From the NCBI GenBank assembly GCA_012521705.1, contig JAAYLX010000010.1, positions 1 to 55,568 on the forward strand: 55,568 nt of DNA, in the 5' to 3' direction. The position numbers and the translations under genes were made by a program. Source of the stretch: Clostridiaceae bacterium. GTDB taxonomy: Bacteria > Bacillota > Clostridia > DSM-8532. The notes beneath the pieces are model-generated. The model saw only the letters and a program-made list of their open reading frames with translations, had not been told where the DNA came from and did not search any database. Shown here in pieces: positions 7,677 to 16,907 of the stretch (position 1 is the stretch's first letter; the number at the start of each line of letters is the position of its first letter).

Positions 7677-8231
7677 ATGTCTGTAAAAAATGCAATGACA
7701 GCTGATTTTCTTCGGTCAGCATACGGCGGAGAAAGCATGGCTCATATGAGGTATCTTATATGGGGAAAGATGGCTACAGAAGAGGGATTCCCGAACATCG
7801 GAAAACTCTTCGAAGCCATAGCCTACGCAGAGCAGGTGCATGCATCCAACCATTTTAAAGAAATAGGCGGAACAACGGCTGATGCAACTGTTGTTGCAGG
7901 AGCGGTCTTTGGACCGGGTAAAACGGTTGACAACCTGCAAGGGGCAATAAACGGGGAGCTTCATGAAGTAGAGCAGATGTATCCTGTTTACCTAAATGCC
8001 GCTGAATTTCAGAATGAATCGGGTGCAAAAAGGTCCTTCCATTTCGCCCTTGAAGCCGAGAAAATCCATGCTGATCTTTTCAGCCAGGCTCAGAACAGCG
8101 CGAGGGAAGGAAAGGATATGGAGCTTGAGTCTGTTTATATCTGCCCTATATGCGGACATACAGTACTGAACGATGCTCCGGATAAATGCCCGGTCTGCGG
8201 CGCCAAAAAGGAAATGTACAAAAAGTTCTGA
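7677..8231 (+). CDS. rbr: Rubrerythrin
   Basis: Non-heme diiron peroxidase that reduces hydrogen peroxide in anaerobes, using electrons delivered through its rubredoxin-like domain. The first 140 residues form the ferritin-like four-helix domain, with Glu ligands in GGESMAHMRY and EAIAYAEQVHASNH; the C-terminus has the rubredoxin pair CPICG and CPVCG. The start at 7677 is preferred to the ATG at 7662 because GGGAGGT (7664-7670) overlaps the latter and lies 6 bases before the former, giving 184 aa. Single-gene unit followed by a terminator. Confidence 0.95.
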   Translation: MSVKNAMTADFLRSAYGGESMAHMRYLIWGKMATEEGFPNIGKLFEAIAYAEQVHASNHFKEIGGTTADATVVAGAVFGPGKTVDNLQGAINGELHEVEQMYPVYLNAAEFQNESGAKRSFHFALEAEKIHADLFSQAQNSAREGKDMELESVYICPICGHTVLNDAPDKCPVCGAKKEMYKKF

Positions 8232-8233
8232 GC

Positions 8234-8272
8234 ATCGGGGCTTTGCTTTGGCAGAGCCCTGATTTTTTATTT
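8234..8272 (+). terminator. Terminator after rubrerythrin
   Basis: 12-bp stem, 8235-8246 with 8251-8262 (two G-U pairs), TTTG loop and a T run. Confidence 0.85.
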
Positions 8273-8325
8273 GTTTTTGGACATAATGCATGGAAGAACA
8301 GCTTTCATAGTGGAAGGGGCTTAAT

Positions 8326-9006
8326 ATGAAAGACTTAAGCGAAAGAAGGTCCTGGGCGGCAAATTTCATGCATGAAGGCCATAATTTGCGGAAAAAGGAA
8401 CTGCAATTTATTGAATATCTTAGTGGCTTAAGCAGCGAAGATTACATCTTTTCTTTAATCTCATATATTTCGGCTCCAACTTTGTTGTGCGGAAAGCCTG
8501 CAACAATGATTAATTTCACATCATCAAGGGCTTTGTATGATCTGTGGCACAGATATAAATATGAAGTCTGCAATTCTCTAAAATTAAACTATGTGGAACT
8601 AAGAGATACGGGACAAAGTGTCTGCGTTCTTCTTTATAAAAGGCCAAATCTTGAAGCCTGCGTTAAAAGACGTGAGAATGCTCTTTTCCTTCAGGAAAAA
8701 GGATATCTTTATTATTTTTCATTAAACGATTATTTTAAAATACTAAAAGAGCGGTTTACAGAAGACTGTCCTCATGAGATAGGCATATTTTTAGGATTTC
8801 CTGCTGACGACGTAGCAGGTTTTATAAGGAACAAGGGGCATAATTACCTGCTCTGCGGTTACTGGAAGGTATATAAGGATATGGACAGGGCAATGAGGAT
8901 TTTTTCAATCTTTGACAAATCAAAAGAATACATTTTGGATATCCTTACCGGAAAAAAGGTAAACAGCCCTTTAAAATGTCATTTTGAAAGAGTAAAATTA
9001 TTATGA
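8326..9006 (+). CDS. DUF3793 family protein
   Basis: A 226-residue soluble protein. The late block PHEIGIFLGFPADDVAGFI, followed by NYLLCGYWKVY, is the hallmark of DUF3793, a clostridial family of unknown function often found near flavodoxin or iron-transport genes. Here the neighbours are rubrerythrin upstream (separated by a terminator) and an HD protein downstream. GGAAGGGG precedes the ATG. The N-terminal half has SYISAPTLLCGKPATMINF, which matches the family's usual opening block. No catalytic residues can be assigned. Confidence 0.82.
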   Translation: MKDLSERRSWAANFMHEGHNLRKKELQFIEYLSGLSSEDYIFSLISYISAPTLLCGKPATMINFTSSRALYDLWHRYKYEVCNSLKLNYVELRDTGQSVCVLLYKRPNLEACVKRRENALFLQEKGYLYYFSLNDYFKILKERFTEDCPHEIGIFLGFPADDVAGFIRNKGHNYLLCGYWKVYKDMDRAMRIFSIFDKSKEYILDILTGKKVNSPLKCHFERVKLL

Positions 9007-9088
9007 AATATATGGGTTTATTTTCGTAGAATAAATTAACAACAAATCAATTCATGCTGAAAATATTATTACGAAAGAGGGATAGTTC

Positions 9089-9664
9089 ATGGCAAACAAA
9101 AGACCGACAAGGGAAGAGGCACTTAATTTACTTAAAAAATATAATCAGAATGAAAGCCTTCTTCGACATGCCTATGCCGTCGAGGCAGTTATGGAACATT
9201 TTGCGGATTTGCTGGGAGAAGACAGGGAAAAGTGGGGAGTTATAGGTCTTGTCCACGACCTTGATTATGAAAAATACCCGGATCAGCACTGCACAAAGGT
9301 AAGAGAAATACTGGAGGCGGAGGGGTGGCCCGAAGATTACATCAGAGCAATTCAAAGCCATGGCTGGAAACTTTGTTCAGATGTTGAGCCCGTTGAGAAG
9401 ATGGAGAAAGTTCTCTATGCCATTGACGAGCTAACCGGGCTTATTAATGCCACCGCTCTCATGAGGCCGAGCAAAAGTATACTTGATACCGAAGTATCAT
9501 CTGTCAAAAAGAAATGGAAGCAGAAAGGTTTTGCAGCCGGTGTCAACCGAGAGGTTATTGAAGAAGGGATAATCATGCTCGGAATGGACAAGGATGTGGT
9601 AATTGAGGAAACAATCAAGGGCATGAGAAATGTGGCGGAGGAAATAGGACTAAAGGGCGCTTAA
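9089..9664 (+). CDS. HD-domain protein, probable phosphohydrolase
   Basis: A 191-residue metal-dependent HD protein. The histidine near residue 28 (LLRHAYAVE), the HD pair in GLVHDLDYEKYPDQH (about residues 54-56) and a later conserved SHGW match small HDIG-type hydrolases that act on nucleotides or related phosphoesters. GAAAGAGGG lies upstream of the ATG. An overlapping ORF in another frame at 9054 is a shadow. Two GC-rich hairpins follow the stop, suggesting a monocistronic unit. The substrate is unknown. Confidence 0.8.
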   Translation: MANKRPTREEALNLLKKYNQNESLLRHAYAVEAVMEHFADLLGEDREKWGVIGLVHDLDYEKYPDQHCTKVREILEAEGWPEDYIRAIQSHGWKLCSDVEPVEKMEKVLYAIDELTGLINATALMRPSKSILDTEVSSVKKKWKQKGFAAGVNREVIEEGIIMLGMDKDVVIEETIKGMRNVAEEIGLKGA

Positions 9665-9710
9665 CCGGATAGCATTTTGCCCGGTGATACAATAGATGAA
9701 AGAGAAATAA

Positions 9711-9745
9711 GCCTTGGGGATGTGTCCCCAGGGCATATTTATTTA
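9711..9745 (+). terminator. Probable terminator after the HD gene
   Basis: GCCTTGGGGA (9711-9720) pairs with TCCCCAGGGC (9725-9734), TGTG loop, then ATATTTATTT. A smaller hairpin, ACCGG/CCGGT, precedes it. Confidence 0.65.
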
Positions 9746-9835
9746 AATAAAATTATTTTGGTTGTTATTTGTTTTAGATGTAAGTTTATTTAGTTGGTAT
9801 TTATTTTGTTGGAAAGGACAACTTGATTTCATTTA

Positions 9836-11317
9836 TCATTTGTTAGCTGTTTGAAATGAAAAATATCTGGTTAATTGCTCCGCAAGACTAATAATAAAAG
9901 ATTCTCCCCGGGTAATTGAGGTTCCCTGGGTAAAGGCGACAAGAATAAAAGGAGTTGGCGCATATACAATTCCTGCATCATTGTATACTCCTATGGATGA
10001 ATTGGTTCCTGTTTTGTGTGCAACCTTGTATGCAGGTGAAACCCTTTTGACTCCCACCGGAATCCGCGAATTATAAATGTTTCCCAATAACCCTTCATTC
10101 AAAGTCTGCATGTATTTGTCGGTGTCTTTATTAAGGTATATGTTGTAGAGGATAAGTCCAGTATCCCGTGGAGTTATACGGGCGCATCTTTTATCGGTTC
10201 CATATTTTTCGATATTGTTTTGGCGGCTGTATCCTATTGCACCCGACATTTCACCGTAGAGTCTGCTGTTTGTTATACCGAGGTTTTGCAACACTTCATT
10301 GCTTTTTCTGTTGTCAACAAGGCGCAGACATGCATTTGAATAGTTGTTGTCACTATAGCTGATCATTGATTTGAGCATGGGAAGAATTTTGAACTTTCTT
10401 CCGGTTACGCTGTCAAAATATGTTCTATTTTCGTCAAGCTCTCCTGTTCGCAGCAAATGGCAAAAAATATATCCCTGGAACAACTTAATGACAGAGGCGC
10501 TGTTGAACCATCCCTCCGGTACATTGTCAACTTCATCCATCCTTGTGAGGGTTTCATTAACACCGTAGTAAAGCTTTCTGTCAAGATCCATTACAAAAAT
10601 TCCATAGGTGGTTTTAATACCCGATACTTTGGCGGCTTTTTCTACCATGGCTTTAATTTCATTTGCAAATTTTATGTAATCTTCGCTGCTGATGTCCAGC
10701 TCGGGAAAATCAAACACTAAAGGAGAGATATCAGTCTTCTGTATTTCAACGGAATCTGATTCGGTATTAGCTTTTGTTTCGGATCTGCCTTCAGCGCCAG
10801 TTCCCGGGTCTGTTTCAGATTTTGCTTCCGTTGCAGTATCAGCTTCAGTTTTAGTTTCTGTTCCTGTTTCAGCATCTCCTGAAGAATCAGAGAGAACTTT
10901 ATGCCCCTGAGAGTCTGAAGGGGTTTGGGACGGTATTGTATCTTCAAAAGCAGGATTTTCAGGACCACGTTCATTATGCTGTAGCTGCGAAGGAATGCAA
11001 GCAGGAATAGCCTTTAAGACTGGAAAAGGTCCCTGCTGTTTGGGGTATTTTACAGTTGGCCATGGGATAATTTTTAGTATTGATGTCCGTTCCTCAGAAG
11101 AATTTCTCATAAAGGTTTCTTGCTGAATTTCATCAGTTTCTTTTAATACGGGAGAAGCATTGGGGACAAAAGACGCTTTCATGCCTGTCACCAATAAAAG
11201 GTCGTATACATGAGTGGTTTCAGATTCCCCGTGAGTCAGGCATTGAGCAGAAACCCCCGCATACTGTACGAACATAAAAATAATTACAAATAAAAAAACA
11301 ATGATTCTTTTATACAT
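9836..11317 (-). CDS. Secreted serine beta-lactamase-fold protein with acidic linker
   Basis: Exported 493-residue protein: an N-terminal hydrophobic signal (about residues 1-24), a long disordered segment (25-195), then a class-A-type beta-lactamase/transpeptidase fold. Active-site motifs are SVIK (S275, K278), SDN (322-324) and KTG (435-437). The omega-loop ExxLN motif of true class A beta-lactamases is not evident, so a peptidoglycan hydrolase or penicillin-binding role is as likely as drug hydrolysis. Residues about 148-190 are a Thr/Glu/Ala/Lys repeat. GGAGG precedes the start. It stands alone on the minus strand between plus-strand genes. Confidence 0.8.
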   Translation of the reverse strand: MYKRIIVFLFVIIFMFVQYAGVSAQCLTHGESETTHVYDLLLVTGMKASFVPNASPVLKETDEIQQETFMRNSSEERTSILKIIPWPTVKYPKQQGPFPVLKAIPACIPSQLQHNERGPENPAFEDTIPSQTPSDSQGHKVLSDSSGDAETGTETKTEADTATEAKSETDPGTGAEGRSETKANTESDSVEIQKTDISPLVFDFPELDISSEDYIKFANEIKAMVEKAAKVSGIKTTYGIFVMDLDRKLYYGVNETLTRMDEVDNVPEGWFNSASVIKLFQGYIFCHLLRTGELDENRTYFDSVTGRKFKILPMLKSMISYSDNNYSNACLRLVDNRKSNEVLQNLGITNSRLYGEMSGAIGYSRQNNIEKYGTDKRCARITPRDTGLILYNIYLNKDTDKYMQTLNEGLLGNIYNSRIPVGVKRVSPAYKVAHKTGTNSSIGVYNDAGIVYAPTPFILVAFTQGTSITRGESFIISLAEQLTRYFSFQTANK

Positions 11318-11430
11318 AGTATCCCTGCCTCCATAAAAGCATATTAAGAGGCAGGGGAAAAAATTAATGAAACATTAACCTAAAATCTATGAATCATGAA
11401 CAGTGAAAAAGAGATTTCCAAAACCAACAA

Positions 11431-11458
11431 TTGACACCGGACACTAATTTGATAAAAT
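11431..11458 (+). promoter_or_regulatory. Promoter for the phosphoribosyltransferase gene
   Basis: TTGACA (11431-11436) and TAAAAT (11453-11458), 16-base spacer. The 125-base leader holds a perfect 8-bp hairpin (11492-11499 with 11509-11516) followed by CATTTTATTTC, and a CTCAG/CCTGAG pairing near the ribosome site. I recognise no known riboswitch. Confidence 0.5.
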
Positions 11459-11590
11459 AGTTTAGGGTGTTGCTGCTCTTGTTTAAGAATTGTCTTACTG
11501 CATAAAATAGTAAGACCATTTTATTTCAGAAACAAAAACAGCCACATTGCTCAGATTCATAAAATTTAAGCCTGAGTGGGGGTATTATAA

Positions 11591-12151
11591 ATGCGAGATT
11601 ATTATGAAATAACTGTGGCAGGTCTTAAAAGGCAACTTCCATTATGCCCTATAAATGATGAGTTGTATATAGCTGCATTTGTCCTTTTTGGCGATGTGGA
11701 GCTTACTGTTGCATGTGCCAGGGAGCTGTTGAAAAAAGCCCCCGAATTTGATGTTATGATTACTGCTGAAAGCAAGGGAATTCCTCTTGTATATGAGATG
11801 GCAAGACAGGCCGGAATGAACAAATATCTTCTGGCAAGAAAGATGGCAAAATTATATATGCGCGATGTAGTGTCTGTTGAGCTTCAGTCAATCACAACCG
11901 CCAAAAAGCAGGTCCTTTATATTGACAGGGACGATGTTGAATATATGAAAGGCAAGCGCGTACTTATTGTGGATGACGTTATCAGCACGGGTGAATCGGT
12001 AAAAGCAGTTGAAAAACTGGTTACTGAAGCAGGCGGCATAATTGCCGGCAAAATGACCATACTTGCTGAAGGCGATGCCTATAAGCGCGATGATATTATA
12101 TATCTTGAACACCTTCCATTGTTCAATAAAGATGGAGAGGCTATTGGCTGA
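11591..12151 (+). CDS. Purine-type phosphoribosyltransferase
   Basis: A 186-residue type I phosphoribosyltransferase that joins a base to PRPP. The PRPP loop VLIVDDVISTGES (about residues 121-133) and the upstream hood ITAESKGIPLVYEMAR resemble adenine or xanthine phosphoribosyltransferases; the exact base cannot be told. GTGGGGG precedes the ATG. A strong terminator follows, so it is a single-gene unit with its own promoter. It may serve purine salvage alongside the de novo genes at 33.6-35.6 kb. Confidence 0.82.
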   Translation: MRDYYEITVAGLKRQLPLCPINDELYIAAFVLFGDVELTVACARELLKKAPEFDVMITAESKGIPLVYEMARQAGMNKYLLARKMAKLYMRDVVSVELQSITTAKKQVLYIDRDDVEYMKGKRVLIVDDVISTGESVKAVEKLVTEAGGIIAGKMTILAEGDAYKRDDIIYLEHLPLFNKDGEAIG

Positions 12152-12192
12152 CACAGGTTAATTTGAAAAGATCGGAACATAACAATGTTTAC

Positions 12193-12228
12193 AAACGCTG
12201 TCCCGTATGGGACAGCGTTTTTGTTTTT
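12193..12228 (+). terminator. Strong intrinsic terminator
   Basis: Perfect 12-bp stem AAACGCTGTCCC/GGGACAGCGTTT with GTAT loop and a T-rich tail. Confidence 0.92.
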
Positions 12229-12243
12229 ATGCGCTCAAATCGG

Positions 12244-12273
12244 GAATACAGACTTGTAATAAAAAGCAGAATA
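12244..12273 (+). promoter_or_regulatory. Candidate sigma-G (forespore) promoter for germination operon 1
   Basis: GAATA (12244-12248), 18 bases, CAGAATA (12267-12273) resembles the Bacillus sigma-G pattern GHATR-N18-CATHMTA with one mismatch. Germinant receptor operons are normally transcribed in the forespore. Confidence 0.4.
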
Positions 12274-12345
12274 AAGTTAACACTATAATAATGACTCTGG
12301 CAAAGAAGAAAACAGAATTATTTGATTCCGGGAGTTGCAAAATTT

Positions 12346-13869
12346 ATGCCTAAACATAAAAATTCATTGCCGACAGTAAGCATTTCCAACAAAAAAATTA
12401 TAATGCTTAAATCACTGGAGGATAATCTAAAGCAGTTTGAGGATATTTTCCAGGGTGATGATTCATTCATGGCAAGGCATTTTGCCTGCGTCCGGAAAAA
12501 TAAATCTCTAAAATTCTGCCTTCTGTACCTGGATGGAATGGTGGATGCCGCAATTCTTGACAATTCAATTATTAAGCCCATTATTAATGCACACCTTCCG
12601 GATGACTGTGAAGCAAATGCTGATATTATTATTAATCAAGTGATTTTTAGTCACTATGCAAAAAAGTCCCAGGAATCGGATGAATTACTGTCAGCAATAA
12701 TTATGGGTGACAGTGTTCTTTTAATTGAAAACTGTTATGATGCGGTTATTGTATCCTCCAAAGGCTGGAAATCAAGAACGCCTTCAGAACCGGAAGGTGA
12801 AAAATTAATCCGAGGTCCAAGGGAAGGATTTGTGGAACCAATACTTGATAATCTTGCATTGATCCGCAGAAGGCTGGCTACACCCGACCTGAAATACAAG
12901 GAAATGACCATTGGCGTCGAAACAAAAACCAAAATAGGAATAGTTTATATTGAAGGTATAGCCAATAAGCAAATACTTGCCGAACTAATTGAAAGAATCA
13001 ACAAAGTTGAAATTGACGGTATGGTTTTGGCAGGTTCGCTGGCTGAATTGATACAGGATGCCCCGTATTCGCCTTTTGAAACCATTGGATTTACCGAGAG
13101 ACCCGATGTGGCTGTGGCCGATCTTTTGGAGGGCCGTATTATAGTACTTGTGGATGGTACTCCCATCACAATGACATTGCCTTATTTGTTCGAGAAATTC
13201 TTCCAGTCGGGGGATGATTATTCATTAAATTATCTATTCTCTTCTTTCAGCAGGTTACTTAGAATGATCAGTTTCTGGCTCACTATTACAGCGCCTGCAA
13301 TATATGTCGCTCTGACAACATACCACCAGGAGATGATTCCAACCGCGCTGCTTATGAGTATACTGGCAGCCAGGGAGGGTGTACCTTTTCCCACCATAGT
13401 TGAAACAGTCGGGCTCCTTGTGATTTTCGAAATATTGAGAGAGGCCGGTACAAGAATGCCTATAAGTCTTTCCAATGCCCTTAGTATTTTAGGTGCGCTT
13501 GTTCTGGGAACCGCTGCGGTGGAAGCAAAAATTGTAAGTGCGACTGTAATAACTGTAGTGGCTTTGACAGGCCTTACCGGATTAATGACACAGAGAATAA
13601 AGGCACCAATTGTCGTTATTCGAACTGCCCTTACGCTCTTGGCAGGGTTTATGGGGCTCTACGGCATTCTTTACGGAATTATTTTTGTTACCCTGCACAT
13701 GTGCAGTATACGCTCCTTCGGAGTTCCTTACATGATGGAATTTACATCCCTGAATCCGGGTGATTTGAGGGATACGGCGCTGAGAGCGCCAATATGGTTT
13801 TTGAGACACAGGCCGAAGCTCGTCTCATCTTCCAATAAAACAAGACAGGCTAACAGACTGGGGCAATAA
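12346..13869 (+). CDS. Spore germinant receptor A subunit, GerKA family (operon 1)
   Basis: Inner-membrane subunit of a Ger-type germinant receptor. A hydrophilic N-terminal half (about residues 1-290) carries the family block GPREGFVEP, then IGIVYIEGIANKQIL; the C-terminal half has about five membrane segments including TTYHQEMIPTALLMSI and REGVPFPTIVE. I prefer the ATG at 12346, with GGGAG 11 bases upstream, over the TTG at 12322, though neither site is ideal. First gene of an A-C-D-B operon. Its N-terminus is of normal length, in contrast to operon 2. Confidence 0.92.
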   Translation: MPKHKNSLPTVSISNKKIIMLKSLEDNLKQFEDIFQGDDSFMARHFACVRKNKSLKFCLLYLDGMVDAAILDNSIIKPIINAHLPDDCEANADIIINQVIFSHYAKKSQESDELLSAIIMGDSVLLIENCYDAVIVSSKGWKSRTPSEPEGEKLIRGPREGFVEPILDNLALIRRRLATPDLKYKEMTIGVETKTKIGIVYIEGIANKQILAELIERINKVEIDGMVLAGSLAELIQDAPYSPFETIGFTERPDVAVADLLEGRIIVLVDGTPITMTLPYLFEKFFQSGDDYSLNYLFSSFSRLLRMISFWLTITAPAIYVALTTYHQEMIPTALLMSILAAREGVPFPTIVETVGLLVIFEILREAGTRMPISLSNALSILGALVLGTAAVEAKIVSATVITVVALTGLTGLMTQRIKAPIVVIRTALTLLAGFMGLYGILYGIIFVTLHMCSIRSFGVPYMMEFTSLNPGDLRDTALRAPIWFLRHRPKLVSSSNKTRQANRLGQ

Positions 13870-13872
13870 TCA

Positions 13873-15033
13873 GTGAAGAAACGAAATAGAGTAGTATTGG
13901 TTGTTTTGATTTTTAATATTGCAAATGCCTTTATATTAACGTCTTGCTGGAACTACAAGGAAACTGACAACCTGACCCTTGTAAGAGGGTTCTCTGTTGA
14001 CAGAGTTGAAGACGGTAATTACTTTATTTCTATAGAAACAGCTGACATGCACCAGGCCGGAACAGAAGGCAAAGGAAAAGCTGCAATTATTGAGTCTGAA
14101 GGAGAAAGCATGTTTGATGCAGTAAGAAATGCGGTTCTGGTAAATGTACCAAGACTTTACTGGGCACATTCAACTGCTGTTATATTAAGCCAGCAGGTTG
14201 CCCAGGAAGGATTTTTAAAAGTTTTGGATTTTCTGATCAGGGACGCTGAGACGAGACTTGATATACATCCTTTCGTATACAGAGGTGAATATGCAAAAGA
14301 AATATTTAATACCACCCCTATTTCAGCAGTAATGGTGTCTGAAGAACTGAAGGATATGCTTCATGGACAAAAGTTTACTTCCAAAACGCTGCTTGTTCAG
14401 ATCTATGAAGTAATTGAGAGACTGGAGGGTGAAGGCATTTCTGTCGTTATGCCTGCGGTCTGTGTTACCGAAGTTAATGGTGCTAAAACAATAAAACTAT
14501 GTGGATTAGCCATTTTTAAAGGAGACAAACTTGTTGGCTTTCTGGATGAAGATGAGACAAAGTATTTTTGCTTTGCAACAGATGAAGTTGACGGAGGCCT
14601 TCTTGTTGTCGATGCCGAGCATGAAGGCAAGAAAGGGAAAATAACCCTGGAGATACTTAACAGTGGTACGAGATTTAAGGCCAGGTACAAGGATGATGAA
14701 ATATCAATTCAGATTAGAATAAGGGTTCGTACATCCATGAATGATGTGCAGATAGAGGAATTTCCTTCTACTGATAATGCGATTAATGACCTAAAAAGAC
14801 AAGCGAATGAGCAATTGAAAAAAGATATTGAAAACCTTATAAAAAAAGTGCAGGAAATAAATTCGGATATTTTCGGTTTTGGAAGTCTGGTCAAAAAACA
14901 GCTTCCCAAGGTTTGGAAAGAAAAAGGCAAGGATTGGGACAATAATTTTAAGGAACTAAAGGTTGAAATAATTCCTGAGGTTGAAATTGTTCACACTGCT
15001 TTATTGAAAGATTCAATTAAAAAAGGGGACTGA
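13873..15033 (+). CDS. Spore germinant receptor C subunit, GerKC family lipoprotein (operon 1)
   Basis: Lipoprotein subunit of the receptor, anchored to the outer face of the spore inner membrane. The N-terminal signal ends in the lipobox LTSC (Cys about residue 25) followed by WNYKETDNL, typical of GerAC/GerKC. The remainder (386 aa) is soluble and carries the family's PFVYRGEYAKEIF-type block and a charged helical region before IIPEVEIVHTALL. The start is GTG, three bases after the A-subunit stop, so translation is coupled. Confidence 0.9.
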   Translation: MKKRNRVVLVVLIFNIANAFILTSCWNYKETDNLTLVRGFSVDRVEDGNYFISIETADMHQAGTEGKGKAAIIESEGESMFDAVRNAVLVNVPRLYWAHSTAVILSQQVAQEGFLKVLDFLIRDAETRLDIHPFVYRGEYAKEIFNTTPISAVMVSEELKDMLHGQKFTSKTLLVQIYEVIERLEGEGISVVMPAVCVTEVNGAKTIKLCGLAIFKGDKLVGFLDEDETKYFCFATDEVDGGLLVVDAEHEGKKGKITLEILNSGTRFKARYKDDEISIQIRIRVRTSMNDVQIEEFPSTDNAINDLKRQANEQLKKDIENLIKKVQEINSDIFGFGSLVKKQLPKVWKEKGKDWDNNFKELKVEIIPEVEIVHTALLKDSIKKGD

Positions 15034-15039
15034 TATATT

Positions 15040-15261
15040 ATGATGTTTATTTCCACCATTATAATCTCTGCTGCTCTAATACTGATAGATCTTGTACCTC
15101 TTTACAAACAGCAGGAATGGAAGATTTTCTTTATATACTCTTTTTTCCTTCTGTTTATTGTAGTATTGGGTTTACTGGCTGACTTTAACGTTGAGATTCC
15201 GAGTCCCTCCAAACCAACAAAAGACCTTGTTTCATTAATATTTGGTCTTAAACTGGAGTGA
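15040..15261 (+). CDS. Small two-helix membrane protein of germination operon 1 (D-type)
   Basis: A 73-residue protein with two predicted membrane helices (about residues 3-20 and 30-47) separated by KQQEWK, ending in a short tail. Its place inside a ger operon, 6 bases after the C gene, matches the small two-helix D proteins encoded in some Bacillus ger operons and reported to modulate receptor function. Assignment rests on size, topology and position; homology to Bacillus D proteins was not tested. Confidence 0.7.
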   Translation: MMFISTIIISAALILIDLVPLYKQQEWKIFFIYSFFLLFIVVLGLLADFNVEIPSPSKPTKDLVSLIFGLKLE

Positions 15262-15279
15262 ATGAGAGGTTGATTCCTG

Positions 15280-16422
15280 GTGCAAAAAGAAATTATAAAC
15301 CAAAAACAGGCAATTGTCCTTATGGTGACATTTATAATGGGAAGCGGGACAATCGTAGGCACAGGAGACAAATCCGGGCAGGATATCTGGATTGCTCTGT
15401 TAATTGCAATGGCTGGCGCAAGTATTATAATGGCTGTTTATGCAAGAATAATAAAACTGTTTCCGGGAATGGACCTCTTTGATTTATTGGATAAACTTTT
15501 CGGGAGAATATTAGGCAAGTTTATAGCTCTGATCTTCACATGGTATTTATTCCATGTTGGCTTGAATCTTATAAGGAACACAAGTGAATTTATCAGAATT
15601 ATCTCCCTTGACGCAACACCCCAGTGTGTTATTGCGCTGTTTACAGGTGTCTTGATTGCTTATGCGTTAAGATGTGGAATAGAAGTCATAGGAAGATGGG
15701 TATCTATTTTTTTTCCGGTAATAATTGTCATTTCCATAACGTTGTCAGTTATTGCAGTAGATATGTACGATTTTGACAGACTTAAGCCGGTATTATATGA
15801 AGGGCTTAAACCGGTATTATCCGATGCTTTTGGAATTTTTGCACATCCTTTTGCTGAAACAGTGGTTTTTTTAGGTATTGCAGGATGTTTTCAGAAACAG
15901 AGTAATCCGCATAAAATATTTAATATTGCCTTGCTCATCGGAGGACTGTATATGCTGATGCTTGCTGTCAGGACTATTGCCTTAATGGGACCTGTAAATA
16001 AATCTCTTCAAATGTTTCCTCCCTATATTACCGCAAGAATAATAAAGATAGGGGATTTCTTTCAGAGAATAGAATTGATTAATGCTGTCATTATTGTTAC
16101 GGCTGTGTTTACAAAAGTAACGGTTTATATGTTCTCATTTGCAAAAGGTATGTCTTATTTATTGAAAATTGATGACTATCGTACCCTGTCTACACCTTTG
16201 GTCTTTTTTACTGCCGCATACTCAATATTTCTCTTCGACAATGCGCTTTTTATGGTTAAATGGGCATTAAATGTATTCCCTTATTATGCGATACCATTTG
16301 AGATTATTATTCCTTTGTTAGTATGGATCGCTGCTGAGATAAAGGCCAGAAATGATAAAAAAACTACTTCTCAGAATCAGAGTACAAACTCTTCCGGGAG
16401 TAATGCCGGCATGCAGTGTTAA
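15280..16422 (+). CDS. Spore germinant receptor B subunit, GerKB family (operon 1)
   Basis: Ten-helix permease-like subunit of the APC superfamily that binds the germinant. The opening QAIVLMVTFIMGSGTIVGTG and the later AHPFAETVVFLGIAG are typical of GerAB/GerKB proteins. Length 380 aa is usual. The start is GTG with GAGAGGT 9 bases upstream. It is last in the operon, after the small D-type gene, an order (A-C-D-B) different from operon 2. Confidence 0.92.
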   Translation: MQKEIINQKQAIVLMVTFIMGSGTIVGTGDKSGQDIWIALLIAMAGASIIMAVYARIIKLFPGMDLFDLLDKLFGRILGKFIALIFTWYLFHVGLNLIRNTSEFIRIISLDATPQCVIALFTGVLIAYALRCGIEVIGRWVSIFFPVIIVISITLSVIAVDMYDFDRLKPVLYEGLKPVLSDAFGIFAHPFAETVVFLGIAGCFQKQSNPHKIFNIALLIGGLYMLMLAVRTIALMGPVNKSLQMFPPYITARIIKIGDFFQRIELINAVIIVTAVFTKVTVYMFSFAKGMSYLLKIDDYRTLSTPLVFFTAAYSIFLFDNALFMVKWALNVFPYYAIPFEIIIPLLVWIAAEIKARNDKKTTSQNQSTNSSGSNAGMQC

Positions 16423-16496
16423 AATATGCAATAATTTGTCATGGGTGGTGATTAGTGATAAACTAATAGAAAACGTTTTATTCAGGAGGGGCAAAT

Positions 16497-16907
16497 ATGG
16501 AAAAATCAAAACTGGGAATATCAGTTGGCCTTTTGGGTGCAGCCGTTTATTTTTCAGGTATACTGAATTATATTGCTCTTGTTTTTATTGCGGGGTACAT
16601 ATTGTTGTTTGAGGAAAACAACTGGCTAAAAAAATGCGCTGTTAAAGCAGGCGTAATTTTTGTGGTTTTCAGTATTATTCCTGTTTGTTTTGGTTTTGTA
16701 AGCGATATTTTCGATTTTATCAACTATCTGATCAACGGTTTCGGAGGAAGGTTAAACCTTGGTTGGCCACTGAATATCGAAATCCTTGTAAATATTGCTT
16801 CACAGTTTATCAAGAATGTTCTGCTTTTCATTTCAGGATTTATGGCGGTTTCACAGGGAAGTATTCATATAAAGCCCATTGACCAATTTGTTGACAGGCA
16901 TTTGTAA
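16497..16907 (+). CDS. Small multi-pass membrane protein, unknown function
   Basis: A 136-residue hydrophobic protein with three or four membrane segments (about 8-38, 46-66 and 100-122) and a short loop INGFGGRLNLGWPLN. I do not recognise the family. AGGAGGGG precedes the ATG. It lies 74 bases after the B subunit and may be co-transcribed with germination operon 1, or be independent. The transcript would end at the hairpin at 16933. Confidence 0.65.
   Translation: MEKSKLGISVGLLGAAVYFSGILNYIALVFIAGYILLFEENNWLKKCAVKAGVIFVVFSIIPVCFGFVSDIFDFINYLINGFGGRLNLGWPLNIEILVNIASQFIKNVLLFISGFMAVSQGSIHIKPIDQFVDRHL

Noticed and set aside
11459..11590. Riboswitch before the phosphoribosyltransferase
   Set aside because: Contains hairpins but not the conserved core of the purine or PRPP aptamers I know.
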